64,000 nt of DNA from Paludibacteraceae bacterium (lineage in GTDB: Bacteria; Bacteroidota; Bacteroidia; Bacteroidales; Paludibacteraceae): the NCBI GenBank assembly GCA_016938015.1, contig JAFGVL010000105.1, positions 1 through 64,000 on the forward strand, in the 5' to 3' direction. The position numbers were made by a program, and so were the translations under genes. Below are positions 27,964 to 37,711 of the stretch, piece after piece (within the stretch, counting starts at the first letter, position 1; each line of letters begins with the position of its first letter). The notes below the pieces were generated by a model. It worked only from the letters and a program-made list of their open reading frames with translations. It was not told where the DNA came from and ran no database searches.

Positions 27964-30036
27964 TTATGCTTCCTCTGGTTCTTTGTTTAACTCAGGGTAA
28001 ACAACTCGCGTATGATAAATGGTTTTGAGTTTTTCTTTAAATACTTCTTTCACTGTTTCTACATCAACAAAAGTAATTTTTGCATCTTTTAGTAATCCGT
28101 CGGCTATTTGTTTGTTGATAATTGTATCTACCAATAAATTAATTGTTTCGTCGGAGTACTCGCTCAAACTTTTAGAAGAAGCTTCAACAGCATCGCCCAT
28201 CATTAAAAGAGCTTGTTCTTTAGATTTAGGAGAAGGTCCATCGTACATAAACGCTTTTTCGTTGACCGGCAAATCGGGGTATTTATTTATAAATGAATTG
28301 TAAAAATACCGGGTTCTGCTTTTTCCATGATGGGTTTTAATAAAATCGATAATACGATCAGGCAAACCCTCTCTTTCGGCAATTTTAACGCCCTGTTGCA
28401 CATGTTCAATAATATGCTGGGCAGCGGTTTCGTATTGCAAATCGGCCAATGGATTAATGCCCGAGAGCTGATTTTCGGTAAAAAAAGTAGGGTTTTTAAG
28501 TTTGCCAATATCATGATACAAGGCACCAACCCTTAATAACAGGGTATTGGCATTAATTTTTTTACCCGCTTCGGTCACCAAGTTTGCCAACTGCAATGAA
28601 TGTTGAAAGGTGCCGGGAGCAATTTCGGATAGTTTTAATAACAACGGACTATTTACATTCGAAAGCTCTACTAAAGTAACATTAGATAAAAAGCCAAATG
28701 TTTTTTCAAAAATATAAATCAAACCATAAACAAATAAAAGCAACAAGGCATTGATACCGAAAAACAAATAAAACGTCCAATCTATATTACTTATATCTCC
28801 CTCAACAAGTAATTTATTACCCGTAAACACAACCACATAGGTTATAAATACTAAAATAGCCGAACGGAGTAATTGCGAGCGTTGCGTTAAGTCTTTTAAA
28901 CTGGATATAACGGTCATACCTACAGCCATTTGCAATAACACAAATTCGTAAGGATTGGGTACAATTAAAGACACCAATAAAATGGTAATAATATGTATAA
29001 ATAAAGCAGTACGACTATCAAAAAAAGTACGAATGATAATGGGAAGCATTGCAAAAGGCACAATGTATATATTTAAACCCGGCACCTTTAAAGAAAGCAC
29101 CGATAGAAGCATCATCAATAAAATCATCAACAACAAAAAAACAACATCTCTTTTACGCTCGTAAATTACCTTACGGAAAAGATACAGGTACAAAAACAAC
29201 ATGGTCATTAAGCTCACAATTAAAATTATTTCGCCTAAAAACATGATGTTGTATTGCTGTGCAGTAGATTTTTGTTTTTTCAACTCAATATTGAGCGAAT
29301 TAAGCACCCCATGGGTTTTTTTAGTAACAATTTCGCCCCTATCCACAATACGTTCGCCGGCTTGTACCATTCCCGAAGTTTGTGATATGGACTTCAGAAT
29401 TTCGTTTTCGCCCCGTTGAGAAAGGTGTTTGTCGTACACCAAATTTTCGAACAAGTAGTTGTTTACGTTCAACGATTTCAACACATTTTCTTCTATCCAT
29501 GGGGGTCTTGTACGCAACACATATTCGTAGGCCGATTTTACAGTAAACAAATCATTCACAAGCACTTTGTGAGAGAAGTTGCGCGCATCCACAATTTTAA
29601 TTTCAGTTTGCTTGTTTTGTTGTATTGTTTTTAACTCTTCCGAATTAATAACCCCTTTTGAATAGATATAATTGAGTTGATTTGCAATATAATCTTTGTA
29701 CAAAAAAGGAATAGTTTGTGAGCCGTTTTCGGCTACGGTAGTTTTATTTTCAAAATCGGTTAAGCTCTTTTTAGCCACCTCATTATTAAATCTATAAAAA
29801 GGGGTAAAAAACTGCAACATATTTTGCTGTTCGTTGACATACACCTCTTTATCTTTGTAAATAGGAAAATCGAAGGGTGCAGTAACCAAATCGTACGACC
29901 ATGGTTTACCCACCGAAAATTTATATTCAAAGGCATCTTGCCTTGGAAAAAGCTGAATAATTAAAGTGATTGCCCCTAAAAAGAAAGCCACCTTGAGTAA
30001 GGTTTGGATATTTTCTTGTGTAATTTTTAGTTTCAT
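27964..30036 (-). CDS. pgpH: PgpH-type 7TM-HD phosphodiesterase
   Basis: A 690-residue membrane protein with the PgpH layout: an N-terminal membrane anchor (KVAFFLGAITLIIQLF), an extracytoplasmic 7TMR-HDED-like domain to about residue 260, seven hydrophobic segments about 265-450, and a cytosolic HD domain with HSLQLANLV, GALYHDIGK (His508-Asp509), IIEHVQQGVKIA and IIDFIKTHHGKSRT. PgpH of Listeria hydrolyses c-di-AMP; that activity here is family inference. The metal-binding HD set looks complete. Confidence 0.88.
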   Translation of the reverse strand: MKLKITQENIQTLLKVAFFLGAITLIIQLFPRQDAFEYKFSVGKPWSYDLVTAPFDFPIYKDKEVYVNEQQNMLQFFTPFYRFNNEVAKKSLTDFENKTTVAENGSQTIPFLYKDYIANQLNYIYSKGVINSEELKTIQQNKQTEIKIVDARNFSHKVLVNDLFTVKSAYEYVLRTRPPWIEENVLKSLNVNNYLFENLVYDKHLSQRGENEILKSISQTSGMVQAGERIVDRGEIVTKKTHGVLNSLNIELKKQKSTAQQYNIMFLGEIILIVSLMTMLFLYLYLFRKVIYERKRDVVFLLLMILLMMLLSVLSLKVPGLNIYIVPFAMLPIIIRTFFDSRTALFIHIITILLVSLIVPNPYEFVLLQMAVGMTVISSLKDLTQRSQLLRSAILVFITYVVVFTGNKLLVEGDISNIDWTFYLFFGINALLLLFVYGLIYIFEKTFGFLSNVTLVELSNVNSPLLLKLSEIAPGTFQHSLQLANLVTEAGKKINANTLLLRVGALYHDIGKLKNPTFFTENQLSGINPLADLQYETAAQHIIEHVQQGVKIAEREGLPDRIIDFIKTHHGKSRTRYFYNSFINKYPDLPVNEKAFMYDGPSPKSKEQALLMMGDAVEASSKSLSEYSDETINLLVDTIINKQIADGLLKDAKITFVDVETVKEVFKEKLKTIYHTRVVYPELNKEPEEA

Positions 30037-30233
30037 CTAACTATAAATTTTAATTAAGGTTGAAGTTTGTAACGCTATTGCTGATAACTCTACACAAATT
30101 GGTTGTTGTGTAAAAAACTTTTCTCAGAAATTATTTTATGCAAAAAACAACACTATCCTATCAGTTTCAAATGTAGTTACTTTTTTTAGCTTTAAAAACA
30201 CATCAAAAATACTGAAAAAGTGTGAAGTTTCGT

Positions 30234-30241
30234 TATTTTTG
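30234..30241 (+). promoter_or_regulatory. Putative -7 box for the NlpC/P60 gene
   Basis: tatttttg fits TAnnTTTG and lies 42 nt before the ATG at 30284, in the 247-nt divergent gap with pgpH. No -33 match was seen. Confidence 0.45.
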
Positions 30242-30283
30242 CACAAATCCTTTTTTATCAACCATTAACGAATCCATTTTTCT

Positions 30284-31072
30284 ATGTTTGGGATAAATTT
30301 AAACAGTTTGGTTCCGATGCGAACCACAGCATCTGAGCAAAGCGAAATGTGCAGTCAGCTTTTATTTGGAGAAGCGGTTGCCGTTTTAGAAAAAAACGAT
30401 ACGTTTATGTTGGTTCAAAATTTAATGGATAACTACAAAGGTTGGGTAGATGTAAAAATGATAACTCCCCTATCCGATAAAATTGCCACCCTCTTAAACG
30501 AAGACGATTTAGCGGTAGTAAACAAACCAATTGCCAATTGTTTTATTGAGTCGAAAAACGAAAACATTGTGTTGTGTGGAGGCAGTTTGCTGCCATTTTA
30601 CCTGCTCGAAAAAGAATCTTTTGAACTGGGCAACAACACCTACCATATTTCTTCGAACCAAGTTAATATGCCCTTAACAAAAAACTTTTCGGGCAACGAT
30701 ATGCTATCGGTTGCATTTATGTATTTAAACAGTCCGTACTTATGGGGAGGCAAAAGCCCTTTAGGCATCGACTGTTCGGGATTAGTGCAAGTAGTATTGA
30801 GTATTTGCGGTAAAAAATTTCCACGCGATGCTTCGCAACAGGTAGAGCAAGGTTCGCTTATCAGTTTCTTACCCGAAGCCCGCTCGGGCGATTTAGCCTT
30901 TTTTGAAAATGCCGAAGGGCGCATTTCGCATGTAGGTATTTTAATTAACAATAACCAAATTATTCATGCGTCGGGCAGAGTAAAAATTGAATCCATCGAT
31001 GCACAAGGCATTATTAACGAACAAACGGGCAACTACTCACATCGGTTAAGGGTAATAAAACGGATACTTTGA
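30284..31072 (+). CDS. NlpC/P60 family (C40) cell-wall hydrolase
   Basis: A 262-residue peptidase expected to cleave peptidoglycan peptides. N-terminal SH3b-like segments (LFGEAVAVLEKNDTFMLVQNLMDNYKGWVD) precede the catalytic domain: NSPYLWGGKSPLGIDCSGLVQVV (Cys), RISHVGILINNNQIIHASG (two His positions). The layout matches YkfC-type gamma-D-glutamyl-diamino-acid peptidases of Bacteroidota. No clear signal peptide is seen, so it may act on recycled muropeptides in the cytoplasm. Confidence 0.88.
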   Translation: MFGINLNSLVPMRTTASEQSEMCSQLLFGEAVAVLEKNDTFMLVQNLMDNYKGWVDVKMITPLSDKIATLLNEDDLAVVNKPIANCFIESKNENIVLCGGSLLPFYLLEKESFELGNNTYHISSNQVNMPLTKNFSGNDMLSVAFMYLNSPYLWGGKSPLGIDCSGLVQVVLSICGKKFPRDASQQVEQGSLISFLPEARSGDLAFFENAEGRISHVGILINNNQIIHASGRVKIESIDAQGIINEQTGNYSHRLRVIKRIL

Positions 31073-31086
31073 TGTACTATTTTATC

Positions 31087-31152
31087 ATTTACAATTTACT
31101 ATTTAAGAAAATTCCGATTCCTTTCTTTGTATTAAAATGGTAAATTGTAAAT
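31087..31152. repeat. 13-bp inverted repeat between convergent genes
   Basis: atttacaatttac (31087-31099) and gtaaattgtaaat (31140-31152) are perfect reverse complements separated by 40 nt. It lies between the 3' ends of the NlpC/P60 gene and priA. It may terminate transcription or be part of a dispersed repeat. Confidence 0.5.
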
Positions 31153-31171
31153 CGTCCAATCGTAAATGTTT

Positions 31172-33640
31172 TCACATCGGATCTACATCCAACTGAATCG
31201 TTACCGACTTAAATTGCTCGTCGGCTATAATCTTCATCGACACTTCTTGAATCAATTCTTTGGCCTTATCGTTAGGCGCATTGGCTTCTATTTTAAGTAC
31301 GATGCGTTTAAGAAATAGATTTTGAATACGTGTAATAGGCGGATTATCGGGTCCCAATACACGCAAACCGAATACAGCGCGTAATTCATCCGCCATTTTT
31401 CGAGCAGCTTTGTTTACCGTATTCAACTCACGGTGCTTAACCTGCACATTAATCAATCTATAATAAGGCGGATAGTTAAAATCTTCTCGCTCTTGCATTT
31501 GTTGCTTGTACATCGACAAGTAATCATTGGCAATTACTTGCTGTATAATAGGATGGTTAACATCCGAAGTTTGCAAAATAACAGTACCCTGTTTGCCTTT
31601 TCTGCCTGCACGCCCACTCACTTGCGCCATCAACTGAAAAGCTCGTTCGTGGGCTCTAAAATCAGGATAATTGAGCATATTATCGGCATTTAAAATACCC
31701 ACCAAACTCACATGTTCAAAATCCAGTCCTTTAGAAACCATTTGGGTACCCACCAAAATATCCACCTGATGGTGTTGAAAATCTTGAATAATTTTTTCGT
31801 AGGCTGTTTTAGTGCGAGAGGTATCTAAATCCAAGCGCGAAATGCGTGCATCCGGAAAAAGTGTTTGTATTTCATCTTCAATTTTCTCGGTTCCAAATCC
31901 TTTGGATTCCAACTTATCATTACCACAACTCGGGCATTTGGCAGGAATCTTTTCGGTATATCCACAATAATGGCAGGTCAAGGCATTGAACGATTTGTGC
32001 AGCGTAAGACTCACATCGCAATTTTTACACTTAGGCACATAGGCACATTGCGTACATTCTACATACGGAGCATACCCACGCCTGTTTTGAAACAAAATAA
32101 CCTGTTTATTTGCTGCCAATGCGTTTTCAATATGTTGCAGTAAAAGAGGTGAGAAAAAAGACTTCATCTGTTTTTTACGGCGCAATTCTTTAGTATCCAC
32201 AGCAATGATGTTAGGCAAAGCAATTTCTTGATGACGTTCAAAAAGCTCCACCAACCCATATTTTCCGGTAAGGGCATTGTTGTAACTCTCTATAGAAGGA
32301 GTAGCTGTACCTAACAAGGCTTTTGCGCCATGCATGGCAGCAAGAACAATGGCAGCATTGCGGGCATGGTAGCGTGGAGCGGGGTCGTATTGTTTGTAAG
32401 TGTTTTCGTGCTCTTCGTCAATAATAACCAAACCTAAATCTCTAAACGGTAAAAATACCGACGAGCGTACGCCCAGAATAATTTCATAGCCTTTATCTAG
32501 CAATAAATTATTCCATATCTCCACCCTTTCGGCATCGGGAAATTTTGAATGATAAATACCCAGCTTATTACCAAACACCCGTTTTAAACGATTAGTTAAT
32601 TGCGAAGTTAAGGCTATTTCGGGTAAAAGATACAACACTTGTTTGCCCGATTTCAAAGCATCTTCTATCAGGTGTATATAAATTTCGGTTTTACCGCTTG
32701 AAGTTACACCGTGCAAAAGCACTACATTTTTTTGCTTAAAATGGTCGTTTATTTCGGTGTATGCTTTTTGTTGAAATTTATTAAGTGGATAACGGTCGTG
32801 GGTTTTAATGTCAGATAAATCGAGCCTGCTTTTTTCTTTCGAATAAATTTCGAGCACATTTTTAGCCACCAAAACTTTTAGTATTGCTAAACTTGCACCC
32901 GACTTTTCGAGTAAGGTTTTCTTTAAAAGCTCTTGTTTGCCTTTTTCTAGATTCTGAGATAAGTCAAGAAAAACAAGCAACAAATCAAGTTGTTTTTGGG
33001 CTTTTTTCAATTCATCAAAAATAGTTTTTAATCGTTCTTCATCTTGTGCAGTTTCAGTTAATCTCACAAAATCTTCTTTCTTTGGTTTGTACAACTCCCG
33101 AAGAGATTCTGAAACCACAATTACCCCTTTATCAAACAAGCCTTTAACAAGCGAATAAGGTTCCTTTACTCCCACCCATTTTGCCAACTCACTAACAGTA
33201 ACTTCCCTTTCGCGAAGTAAAATAGCAATGGCTTTATCTTGTTGTGGCGTAAAATCCACGTCCATTTCTTCAAAATCCGCTTTTAAGGTAACATGCGTTT
33301 CACTATCTAACTTCAAGCCCGAAGGCAAAGCAGCTTTATACACATCTCCTAAAAACGATTGATAATACTGCGAAATCCATTCCCAAAATTTAAGTTGCGG
33401 GTCACGAATTATCGGGTGTTCGTCCAACACAGAAAGAATACTTTTCAACTCATAGTCAACAGAACAAGATGCATGAATAGCGTAAACAATGCCTGTGTAG
33501 ATTTTCTTTTTTACGGGTACGGTTACACGCATCCCCACAACAAGTTTCCCCTCATACTCCGCTGGAATGACATAGGTATACGTATTTGCCAACGGAAGTG
33601 GCAAAATAATATCGGCGTATGTATTGTTTGTGGGTTTCAT
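31172..33640 (-). CDS. priA: Primosomal protein N' (PriA helicase)
   Basis: PriA (822 residues) restarts collapsed replication forks. The N-terminal DNA-binding domain is followed by superfamily 2 helicase motifs: LLHGVTSSGKTEIYI (Walker A), LVIIDEEHENTYKQ (DEEH Walker B), GTATPSIESY, and the C-terminal VGTQMVSKGLDFEHV. Eight cysteines in CTQCAYVPKCKNCD, CHYCGY and CPSCGN form the two zinc sites. It lies in the same orientation as recJ, 108 nt downstream of it. Confidence 0.97.
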   Translation of the reverse strand: MKPTNNTYADIILPLPLANTYTYVIPAEYEGKLVVGMRVTVPVKKKIYTGIVYAIHASCSVDYELKSILSVLDEHPIIRDPQLKFWEWISQYYQSFLGDVYKAALPSGLKLDSETHVTLKADFEEMDVDFTPQQDKAIAILLREREVTVSELAKWVGVKEPYSLVKGLFDKGVIVVSESLRELYKPKKEDFVRLTETAQDEERLKTIFDELKKAQKQLDLLLVFLDLSQNLEKGKQELLKKTLLEKSGASLAILKVLVAKNVLEIYSKEKSRLDLSDIKTHDRYPLNKFQQKAYTEINDHFKQKNVVLLHGVTSSGKTEIYIHLIEDALKSGKQVLYLLPEIALTSQLTNRLKRVFGNKLGIYHSKFPDAERVEIWNNLLLDKGYEIILGVRSSVFLPFRDLGLVIIDEEHENTYKQYDPAPRYHARNAAIVLAAMHGAKALLGTATPSIESYNNALTGKYGLVELFERHQEIALPNIIAVDTKELRRKKQMKSFFSPLLLQHIENALAANKQVILFQNRRGYAPYVECTQCAYVPKCKNCDVSLTLHKSFNALTCHYCGYTEKIPAKCPSCGNDKLESKGFGTEKIEDEIQTLFPDARISRLDLDTSRTKTAYEKIIQDFQHHQVDILVGTQMVSKGLDFEHVSLVGILNADNMLNYPDFRAHERAFQLMAQVSGRAGRKGKQGTVILQTSDVNHPIIQQVIANDYLSMYKQQMQEREDFNYPPYYRLINVQVKHRELNTVNKAARKMADELRAVFGLRVLGPDNPPITRIQNLFLKRIVLKIEANAPNDKAKELIQEVSMKIIADEQFKSVTIQLDVDPM

Positions 33641-33748
33641 ATTTGTACAAAAGTAACAAAAAAGGAAACTCTTGTGAATTTCCTTTTATGAATGTTATTA
33701 ACTACAAAGCAGTAGTTATATTCTTCGAAACTGCTCTTTTATAACTTC

Positions 33749-35488
33749 TTAAGTAGCCTTATTTGCATCCTCTACAATTTTTATATCTTTTATAAGCAGT
33801 TGAATGGATGAGTTTCCGTTAAAATTATTTTCCTCCAAAGTATAACAAATATCAAGAGGATTTAATGCTTTTAAGTGGTCGTTAAACTCCACCATTCTAA
33901 AAGCAATTCCATTCATTACATTTTCGCAACTGGAATCGACCAACTCCAGTTTTAAATGCTCTTGTTCTTTACCCACCAACCGACTGGTACCGTAATCGAA
34001 TACTTTTTTGGAACAAAAAACAGGTTTCATATTTTCCGGACCAAACGGATTGAACTGTTTTAATACACGGAAAAATTTAGGGGTAATATCTTTGAATTGC
34101 AATACCGCATCAATTTCAATTTGAGGATGCATTTGTTCGGGCAAAATATTGGCAGTAACAAACGCATCAAACCGCCGGGTAAATTCGGCTACATTTTCTT
34201 TTTTCATGGCTAAACCTGCGGCATACATATGCCCGCCAAAATTCTCCAATAAATCACGACAAGATTCGATGGCTTTGTAAATATCAAATCCCGGAACCGA
34301 ACGTGCCGAACCGGTTGCCAACTCGTCTGATTGAGTAAGCACTACCGATGGCCGATAATACATTTCGGTAAGACGAGAAGCCACAATACCTATTACACCT
34401 TTATGCCAATCGGGGTTATACACTACAATAGACAATTTTTCTTTGAGCTTTTCGTTATTTTCAAGCATAGAAAAAGCCTCATCGGTAATAGATTTATCAA
34501 GGTCTTTGCGGGTTTGGTTGTGCTGGTCTATTTCTTCGCAACGCTTTTTTGCGAACACCAAATCGTTAGACACCAATAATTCTACTGCCTCTTTAGCTTG
34601 CTGAATTCTACCGGAAGCATTAATACGAGGGCCTATTTTAAAAACAATGTCGCTGATAGTAATTTCTTTTTCGGCTAAACCGGAAATATCAACAATAGTT
34701 TTAAGCCCCATGCTTGGGTTAGAATTTAGCTGTTTTAAGCCAAAATACGCCAACACCCTATTTTCGCCGGTCATTGGTACAATATCCGAAGCAATACTAA
34801 CAGCTACTAAATCTAACAAAGGCATCAGTTGAGAAAAATCAATACCATTACTCATGGCAAATGCTTGCATCAATTTAAAGCCTACCCCACAACCCGATAG
34901 ATGTTTGTAAGGATAGGCACAATCCAATCGTTTAGCATCAAGAACGGCGGCAGCTTTAGGCAAAATACTATCGGGCATATGGTGGTCGCAAATTATAAAT
35001 TCAACGCCATTTTCAAGCCCATAATTTACTTTTTCTATTGCTTTTATGCCACAATCGAGCGCAATAATCAACGAAAAGTTATTTGCTGCCGCATAATCAA
35101 TTCCGGCAATAGAAATGCCATACCCTTCGTTATAACGATCGGGTAAATAAAAATCTACATCCGAATAAAACTGTTTTAAGAATTTAAATACTAGAGCAAC
35201 GGCTGTGGTGCCATCCACATCGTAATCGCCATATACAAGAATTTTTTCTTTTTGTTGCAGTGCCTTGTTTAATCGCTCTACAGCCTTATCCATATCCTTC
35301 ATTAAAAAAGGATTGTGTAAGTGGCTTAATTGCGGTCGAAAAAAATTCTTAGCATCATCGAAAGTTGTTATACCCCTCTGTACAAGAAGCTGAGCAAGAA
35401 TAGGGCTAATACCTAAATCTTCAGCTAATTTATTTTTATGTTCTTCTTGTTTATTTGATAAGGTATTGATTTTCCATTTGTTTATCAT
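33749..35488 (-). CDS. recJ: Single-stranded-DNA-specific exonuclease RecJ
   Basis: RecJ (579 residues) degrades single-stranded DNA 5' to 3' in recombination and mismatch repair. DHH-family motifs: VYGDYDVDGTTAV (Asp 88-92), ALDCGIKA, ICDHHMPD (DHH 168-170) and the DHHA1 signature SARSVPGFDIYKAIESC...ENFGGHMYAAG. The C-terminal OB-like domain ends the protein. Length is normal. It is divergent from tsaC across a 255-nt gap. Confidence 0.96.
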   Translation of the reverse strand: MINKWKINTLSNKQEEHKNKLAEDLGISPILAQLLVQRGITTFDDAKNFFRPQLSHLHNPFLMKDMDKAVERLNKALQQKEKILVYGDYDVDGTTAVALVFKFLKQFYSDVDFYLPDRYNEGYGISIAGIDYAAANNFSLIIALDCGIKAIEKVNYGLENGVEFIICDHHMPDSILPKAAAVLDAKRLDCAYPYKHLSGCGVGFKLMQAFAMSNGIDFSQLMPLLDLVAVSIASDIVPMTGENRVLAYFGLKQLNSNPSMGLKTIVDISGLAEKEITISDIVFKIGPRINASGRIQQAKEAVELLVSNDLVFAKKRCEEIDQHNQTRKDLDKSITDEAFSMLENNEKLKEKLSIVVYNPDWHKGVIGIVASRLTEMYYRPSVVLTQSDELATGSARSVPGFDIYKAIESCRDLLENFGGHMYAAGLAMKKENVAEFTRRFDAFVTANILPEQMHPQIEIDAVLQFKDITPKFFRVLKQFNPFGPENMKPVFCSKKVFDYGTSRLVGKEQEHLKLELVDSSCENVMNGIAFRMVEFNDHLKALNPLDICYTLEENNFNGNSSIQLLIKDIKIVEDANKAT

Positions 35489-35673
35489 TTTATATATTGT
35501 TTTATTTTCAAAGCGAGGATTGTAGAAAGCTCAAAACACTAATCAACAAAGCATTAAAAAAACCATTCTAATTTATTTTGAGGCTTGTAAAGGTAGCAAA
35601 AAAATACATATTTTTAACTATTAAATGTATTTATAAAACATAGATTTTGAATAAACAAACGCCGTTGAATGTG

Positions 35674-35681
35674 TATTTTTG
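35674..35681 (+). promoter_or_regulatory. Putative promoter of tsaC
   Basis: tatttttg (TAnnTTTG) lies 62 nt before the tsaC ATG; a TTTG at 35646-35649 sits 24 nt upstream of it, slightly further than the usual spacing. The rest of the recJ-tsaC gap shows nothing notable. Confidence 0.45.
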
Positions 35682-35743
35682 TTAAAAACTTAACATCAAA
35701 AGCTCAAAAATATGTACATTTACAAGCTAAATTTATCTAGTGT

Positions 35744-36307
35744 ATGACCGATGATTTAAAAAATGCCGTTTCAATTCTTCAACAAGGAGGAGTTATCCTT
35801 TATCCAACTGATACTATTTGGGGATTAGGATGCGACGCAACCAATGAAAAAGCGGTGCAACGCATATTTGAAATCAAAAAAAGAATAGACACCAAAGCCA
35901 TGTTGGTTTTACTCGATTCTGCAGCCAAAATACAAACTTATGTTTCTGAAATGCCCGAAATTGCTTGGGATTTAATTGAACTCTCGGAAAAACCATTAAC
36001 CATTATCTATCCGCAAGCAAAAAATTTAGCATCAAACTTAGTGGGTGAAGATAAAAGTATTGGCATACGTATTACACGCGAATTATTTTCCAAATCGTTG
36101 TGCGAAAGGTTTAGAAAACCAATAGTTTCTACATCGGCAAATCTAAGTGGCGAGAAATCGCCACTAAATTTTAGTGATATTAGCGATGAAATTATTTCAA
36201 AAGTAGATTATGTAGTAAAATACAAGCAAGAAGAAATCTGTGATAATGCACCTTCTTCTATAATAAAAATTGACTCGGGAAATGTAATTAAAATTATTCG
36301 TGCCTGA
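35744..36307 (+). CDS. tsaC: Threonylcarbamoyl-AMP synthase (Sua5/YrdC family)
   Basis: A 187-residue enzyme making threonylcarbamoyl-AMP from threonine, bicarbonate and ATP for the t6A37 modification of ANN-decoding tRNAs. The YrdC core is visible: GGVILYPTDTIWGLGCDATN, IFEIKKRIDTKAM and RKPIVSTSANLSGEKSP. It is the short form without the Sua5 C-terminal domain. Its stop overlaps the start of the next gene (TGATG), so the two are translationally coupled. Confidence 0.93.
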   Translation: MTDDLKNAVSILQQGGVILYPTDTIWGLGCDATNEKAVQRIFEIKKRIDTKAMLVLLDSAAKIQTYVSEMPEIAWDLIELSEKPLTIIYPQAKNLASNLVGEDKSIGIRITRELFSKSLCERFRKPIVSTSANLSGEKSPLNFSDISDEIISKVDYVVKYKQEEICDNAPSSIIKIDSGNVIKIIRA

Positions 36308-37710
36308 TGATACAGATGAAAAAACGCATACAAACAACAAAATATGTGCTGGCTGATTTTTTTTCGGCGATGCTTGTATGGCTACTTTTTTATCTAGTAA
36401 GAGTAGAACTGGATATATATGACAACACAAATATGGCTGCCGATAGCAGTTTTTTTGTTATTACGTTTCTGTATCCTTTGGGTTGGGTGTTTTTGCATTA
36501 TTTATCGGGATACTACAGCGTGCCTTTTCGAAAATCACGCTTAGAAGAATTTTTAATTACCTTTTTAATTACTCTAATTGGTTCAATAGTGTTGTTTTTT
36601 ATCCTATTGATTAACGAAAGAATAGAATCTACCTCCGTTTACTTCGAATTGATATTAACCCTCTTTGGGCTACAGTTTTTTATTACCTACCTTGCACGAA
36701 TCGTTATTACACAATCGGCTACTACACGCATACACAATAAAATATGGGGCTTTAACACCTTAGTAATAGGAAGTGGTTCAAATGCAAGAAAAATATCCGA
36801 CGAGCTCAATTCCATGAAACAATCGTTGGGGTATCGAATTGTAGGCTTTTTATCTGTTGGTGAAGAATGTAAAGTGGGTAAAGAACGTATTTTAGGCGAT
36901 TTTGAAGCATTAGATTATGTCTTATCAGAATACCAAATTGAAGAAGTGATAATTGCTATCGACGATTCAAAAAAAGACGATATATTTTCTATCTTAACTA
37001 AGTTGTATAAACACAAAGTAGAAATAAAATTTTTACCAAACCTGTATGAAATATTAATAGGAAGTGTAAGAATAAGCACTATTTATGCCACTCCACTTGT
37101 TAGCGTATCGGAAAGCTCCATGCCTTATTGGCAACAAAATGTAAAACGAGTAATCGACATTATTTTTTCTATCATCATGCTTATTGCACTAATACCCATC
37201 TATATTTTTTCGGCAATAAGAATAAAACTCGATTCTAAAGGACCTATTATATTTGCCCAAGAACGACTTGGATTACACGGAAAAGCATTTAAAATGTATA
37301 AATTCAGGTCGATGTGGACCGATGCAGAAGAAGATACCCCATTATTAACATCTATCGACGACGAAAGAGTTACTCCTTGGGGAAAAATTATGCGTAAATA
37401 CCGCATCGATGAATTTCCTCAATTTTGGAATGTATTAAAAGGAGATATGTCGCTAATCGGCCCTCGCCCTGAAAGAAAATATTTTGCCGATCAGCTCAAA
37501 GAAAAAGCCCCTCATTACAGTTTATTATACAAAATAAAACCCGGAATTACCTCTTGGGGAATGGTAAAATTTGGGTATGCCGACTCCATTGAAAAAATGT
37601 TGGAACGCTTAGACTTTGATATTCTTTACATTGAAAATATGTCGCTTTTTGTTGACTTCAAAATAATTATATACACCATAAAAATTATGTTAACAGGCAA
37701 AGGAATTTAA
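36307..37710 (+). CDS. Polyprenyl-phosphate sugar-1-phosphate transferase
   Basis: A 467-residue membrane enzyme of the WcaJ/CpsE type, which starts polysaccharide synthesis by moving a hexose-1-phosphate to undecaprenyl phosphate. Four N-terminal membrane segments (about 15-125), a CoA-binding-like domain (TLVIGSGSNARKISDEL), then a fifth membrane helix and the catalytic domain: KMYKFRSMWTDAEED, RKYRIDEFPQFWNVLKGDMSLIGPRPER and YKIKPGITSWG. No glycosyltransferase cluster is nearby. An alternative ATG three codons in is possible. Confidence 0.92.
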   Translation: MIQMKKRIQTTKYVLADFFSAMLVWLLFYLVRVELDIYDNTNMAADSSFFVITFLYPLGWVFLHYLSGYYSVPFRKSRLEEFLITFLITLIGSIVLFFILLINERIESTSVYFELILTLFGLQFFITYLARIVITQSATTRIHNKIWGFNTLVIGSGSNARKISDELNSMKQSLGYRIVGFLSVGEECKVGKERILGDFEALDYVLSEYQIEEVIIAIDDSKKDDIFSILTKLYKHKVEIKFLPNLYEILIGSVRISTIYATPLVSVSESSMPYWQQNVKRVIDIIFSIIMLIALIPIYIFSAIRIKLDSKGPIIFAQERLGLHGKAFKMYKFRSMWTDAEEDTPLLTSIDDERVTPWGKIMRKYRIDEFPQFWNVLKGDMSLIGPRPERKYFADQLKEKAPHYSLLYKIKPGITSWGMVKFGYADSIEKMLERLDFDILYIENMSLFVDFKIIIYTIKIMLTGKGI

Positions 37711-37711
37711 C

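Noticed and set aside
36197-36430. 77-residue minus-strand ORF at the tsaC/sugar-transferase junction
   Set aside because: Antisense to two coupled genes, no supporting features.
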